Below the pieces are notes generated by a model that was not told the origin of the DNA, did no database searches, and worked only from the letters and a program-made list of their open reading frames with translations. Made by a program: the position numbers and the translations under genes. Below, in pieces: positions 4,927 through 6,462 of a stretch of 6,462 nucleotides of DNA (positions are counted from its first letter, which is position 1; every line of letters begins with the position of its first letter). The stretch is from CAYVBN01 sp964538565 (lineage in GTDB: Bacteria > Pseudomonadota > Alphaproteobacteria > Rhizobiales > Xanthobacteraceae). The stretch lies in NCBI GenBank assembly GCA_964538565.1, contig CAZIGW010000093.1:1-6462 (forward strand), in the 5' to 3' direction.

Positions 4927-4944
4927 CCGCACCGGGCCCAGCCA

Positions 4945-5946
4945 ATGCACATCTTCATCGATGAGTCGGGGACGTTCGCGCTGAGCGAAAAGCCTTCGAG
5001 CGTTTCGGCGGTAGGGGCGCTAGTGATTCCGTCATATCAGATGCCCGGCTTCGAGAAACTGTACGGCCGCGTGCGGCGGACGCTGCCGAAGCACAACGGC
5101 GAGGTAAAGGGTAAGCTTCTCTCTGAGGACCAAGTCGTCGAGGTCGCAGAGGTGGTGCGTAAGGTCGGCGGCGTCTTTGAGGTATTGCTCATGGACATGG
5201 GGCTTCACACTAAGGCCGGTCTCGAAGCCCATCGAGCGGGCCAGGCCGAGGCGGTGACCGCCAACCTCACCGACCTTCACCATCCCAATCTGAAGACTAA
5301 CGTCTGGGCCCTGCGCCGCGAGCTAGAAGATATGTCGCTGCAGCTCTATGTGCAGGCATTTGCGATGGAGACGCTCATATATCACACCATCAACCATCTG
5401 CAGACGTATCACGCGTTTCACAACCCAGCCGAGCTGCGTGCCTATCATTGGGTGATTGATGCAAAGCATCGTGATGGGGAGCCACTAGCGCCATGGGAGG
5501 AGTGGTGGCGAAAGGCAGTACTGCCGCTGCTAGAGTCTCACACCTTCAAGGAGCCCTTCATGATGGTGGAAGGCGGCGACTATTCCGGGCTGTCTCGATA
5601 CGAGACGACGGTCAGCGAATGGAAGCAACAGTTCATCAAGCCGAGCGCACGAGAGGGACACTTCGACCTGAAGCTCTTGATGACAGAGGACTTTCGGTTC
5701 TCTTCCGCTAGCGAGCCGGGCCTCGAAGTAGTCGACATCCTGGTGAACACAATGCGCAGGTCGGTTTCTGGCAACTTCTCTCGGGACGGCTGGATGGCGC
5801 TCCCGCAGTTGATGATTAATCGCAAACCCCAGTGCTTCCATTTCATCATGCTCGGCAAAGACGAAGTCCCTGACCGCCCGTTGCCGTATCGTGCAGTGCT
5901 GAGAGATTTCAAACAGGGCGGTCGCATCATGCTCCCGCGCTCGTGA
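4945..5946 (+). CDS. DUF3800 domain protein (putative RNase H-like fold)
   Basis: A 333-residue protein. It begins with the DUF3800 signature MHIFIDESG (Asp6, Glu7), followed by the EVKGKLLS motif (Glu53, Lys55), a strand ending in Asp172 (HWVIDAKHR), and a C-terminal LEVVDILVNTMRR (Asp264). The spacing of acidic residues resembles the DUF3800 family, which has been linked to the RNase H-like fold and is common on mobile elements and near defence genes; a nuclease role is plausible but unproven. No signal peptide or membrane segment is seen. The start is fixed by the family-typical N-terminus even though I see no good Shine-Dalgarno sequence ahead of it. A terminator lies 18 bases upstream, so transcription either reads through, starts very close, or yields a near-leaderless message. 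Codon use is mixed, as in transferred DNA. Confidence 0.85.
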   Translation: MHIFIDESGTFALSEKPSSVSAVGALVIPSYQMPGFEKLYGRVRRTLPKHNGEVKGKLLSEDQVVEVAEVVRKVGGVFEVLLMDMGLHTKAGLEAHRAGQAEAVTANLTDLHHPNLKTNVWALRRELEDMSLQLYVQAFAMETLIYHTINHLQTYHAFHNPAELRAYHWVIDAKHRDGEPLAPWEEWWRKAVLPLLESHTFKEPFMMVEGGDYSGLSRYETTVSEWKQQFIKPSAREGHFDLKLLMTEDFRFSSASEPGLEVVDILVNTMRRSVSGNFSRDGWMALPQLMINRKPQCFHFIMLGKDEVPDRPLPYRAVLRDFKQGGRIMLPRS

Positions 5947-5950
5947 CGCC

Positions 5951-5968
5951 CACGCGGAAGGCTGCGTG
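5951..5968. terminator. short hairpin between convergent genes
   Basis: CACGC (5951-5955) and GCGTG (5964-5968) are inverted arms around an 8-base loop in the 23-base gap between the DUF3800 stop and the stop of the minus-strand gene. The location suits a bidirectional terminator, but the 5-bp stem is weak and no T run is present. Confidence 0.25.
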
Positions 5969-5969
5969 T

Positions 5970-6462
5970 CTATAAGGGATAACCGACCAGGAACCCCGGT
6001 CTGAAGATGTCCCGTTGCATTTCCGTCGGAAAGTCGTTGGCATTTGCATAGGCAACGGCCAGGACCGCAAACGACTGACGGAACATTGCGAAGGAGGTCG
6101 CGCCATCGTAGTCATCGAGCGGCCTCATCGCTACCTGAAAATCCTCCTCTGCTCGGAGACCTTTCTGCATCAGCGCAAGGGTAGGGCCAAGGACCTCACT
6201 GACGGATGCCGGGAGACCGTCGCCACGGATGTGTTCGACGTTCGTAAACGGTCGCGCCCACACACCACCATCCTCTGGAAGTATGCAGCCGGTCATCTGG
6301 TAATAGAGGGCCATTCCAACTCGAGCCCCGAATGCTTCGAGTACGGCGCGGCGCACCGAGAAGTCCATTACGATGACCTCGCCACCGACAGCGGCCTGCA
6401 CCTCTGACGGTATTTGCTGGGGTGATGCAAACCCACGAGCTAACTCGTCACGCACTGGAGGG
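5970..6462 (-). CDS. unrecognised protein, N-terminus cut by window edge
   Basis: An open frame of 163 complete codons enters from the right edge and ends with TAG at 5970-5972. A GTG at 6455 could start a 161-residue product, but the frame stays open upstream of it and no Shine-Dalgarno sequence is visible, so I treat the gene as 5' partial. The middle part has a patterned helix and loop (FSVRRAVLEAFGARVGMALYYQMTGCILPEDGGVWARPFTN) with aromatic and Gly-Pro features, followed by an acidic stretch and a second amphipathic helix (FAMFRQSFAVLAVAYANAND). The Ala-rich helices are too polar for confident membrane spans. I vaguely associate the ALYYxxTGxxLP pattern with C-terminal regions of HNH-type or element-borne hypothetical proteins, but this is not a family call. 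It converges on the DUF3800 gene. Confidence 0.65.
   Translation of the reverse strand, partial: PPVRDELARGFASPQQIPSEVQAAVGGEVIVMDFSVRRAVLEAFGARVGMALYYQMTGCILPEDGGVWARPFTNVEHIRGDGLPASVSEVLGPTLALMQKGLRAEEDFQVAMRPLDDYDGATSFAMFRQSFAVLAVAYANANDFPTEMQRDIFRPGFLVGYPL

Noticed and set aside
6015..6407. A 130-codon plus-strand frame at the right end, considered as the real gene
   Set aside because: The minus-strand frame over the same region runs open to the window edge and has a more protein-like composition. The plus-strand frame has no ribosome binding site and is Arg/His-rich.

Overview
The window looks like DNA from a high-GC Proteobacterium. An alphaproteobacterium, perhaps in the Hyphomicrobiales (Rhizobiales), is the best guess. 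That rests on codon use, on the mix of DsbB, DUF72 and DUF2786/DUF3489-type genes, and on a P4-type integrase next to a tRNA. No gene here fixes the genus.

Left part (1-2403) is chromosomal backbone. It opens with the last 56 codons of an unrecognised protein. A compact ParD/ParE-type toxin-antitoxin operon follows, with a readable sigma-70-like promoter whose -10 box lies inside a perfect inverted repeat, the expected layout for self-repression. The toxin gene meets a dsbB-type gene tail to tail, and their two stop codons share the palindrome CTAG. On the minus strand a DUF72 (YecE-like) gene lies just upstream of dsbB and probably shares a transcript with it. A tRNA-Leu (anticodon CAA) with encoded CCA closes this part.

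Right part (2404-6462) is the left end of an integrated element. A 240-base leader holds phased short repeats: four GTCCA boxes at exact 10-base steps, one inverted copy, and three AGCAC(T/G)GT boxes. A full-length tyrosine recombinase follows, transcribed away from the tRNA. Its box II reads N-x-x-R, not H-x-x-R. Beyond it lie a minus-strand small secreted protein, a plus-strand basic protein that joins a DUF2786-like N-terminus to a DUF3489-like winged helix, a clear hairpin terminator, a DUF3800 protein (putative RNase H-like fold), and a minus-strand unknown gene cut by the window edge. Base composition looks less GC-rich and codon use less biased in several of these genes, as expected for acquired cargo. 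The distal attachment site and any further cargo lie outside the window.

The most notable points are the helically phased repeat array at the element end, the altered catalytic motif in the integrase, the terminator only 18 bases ahead of the DUF3800 start with no visible ribosome binding site, and a codon-use break inside the antitoxin gene. No CRISPR array, rRNA or insertion sequence was seen.
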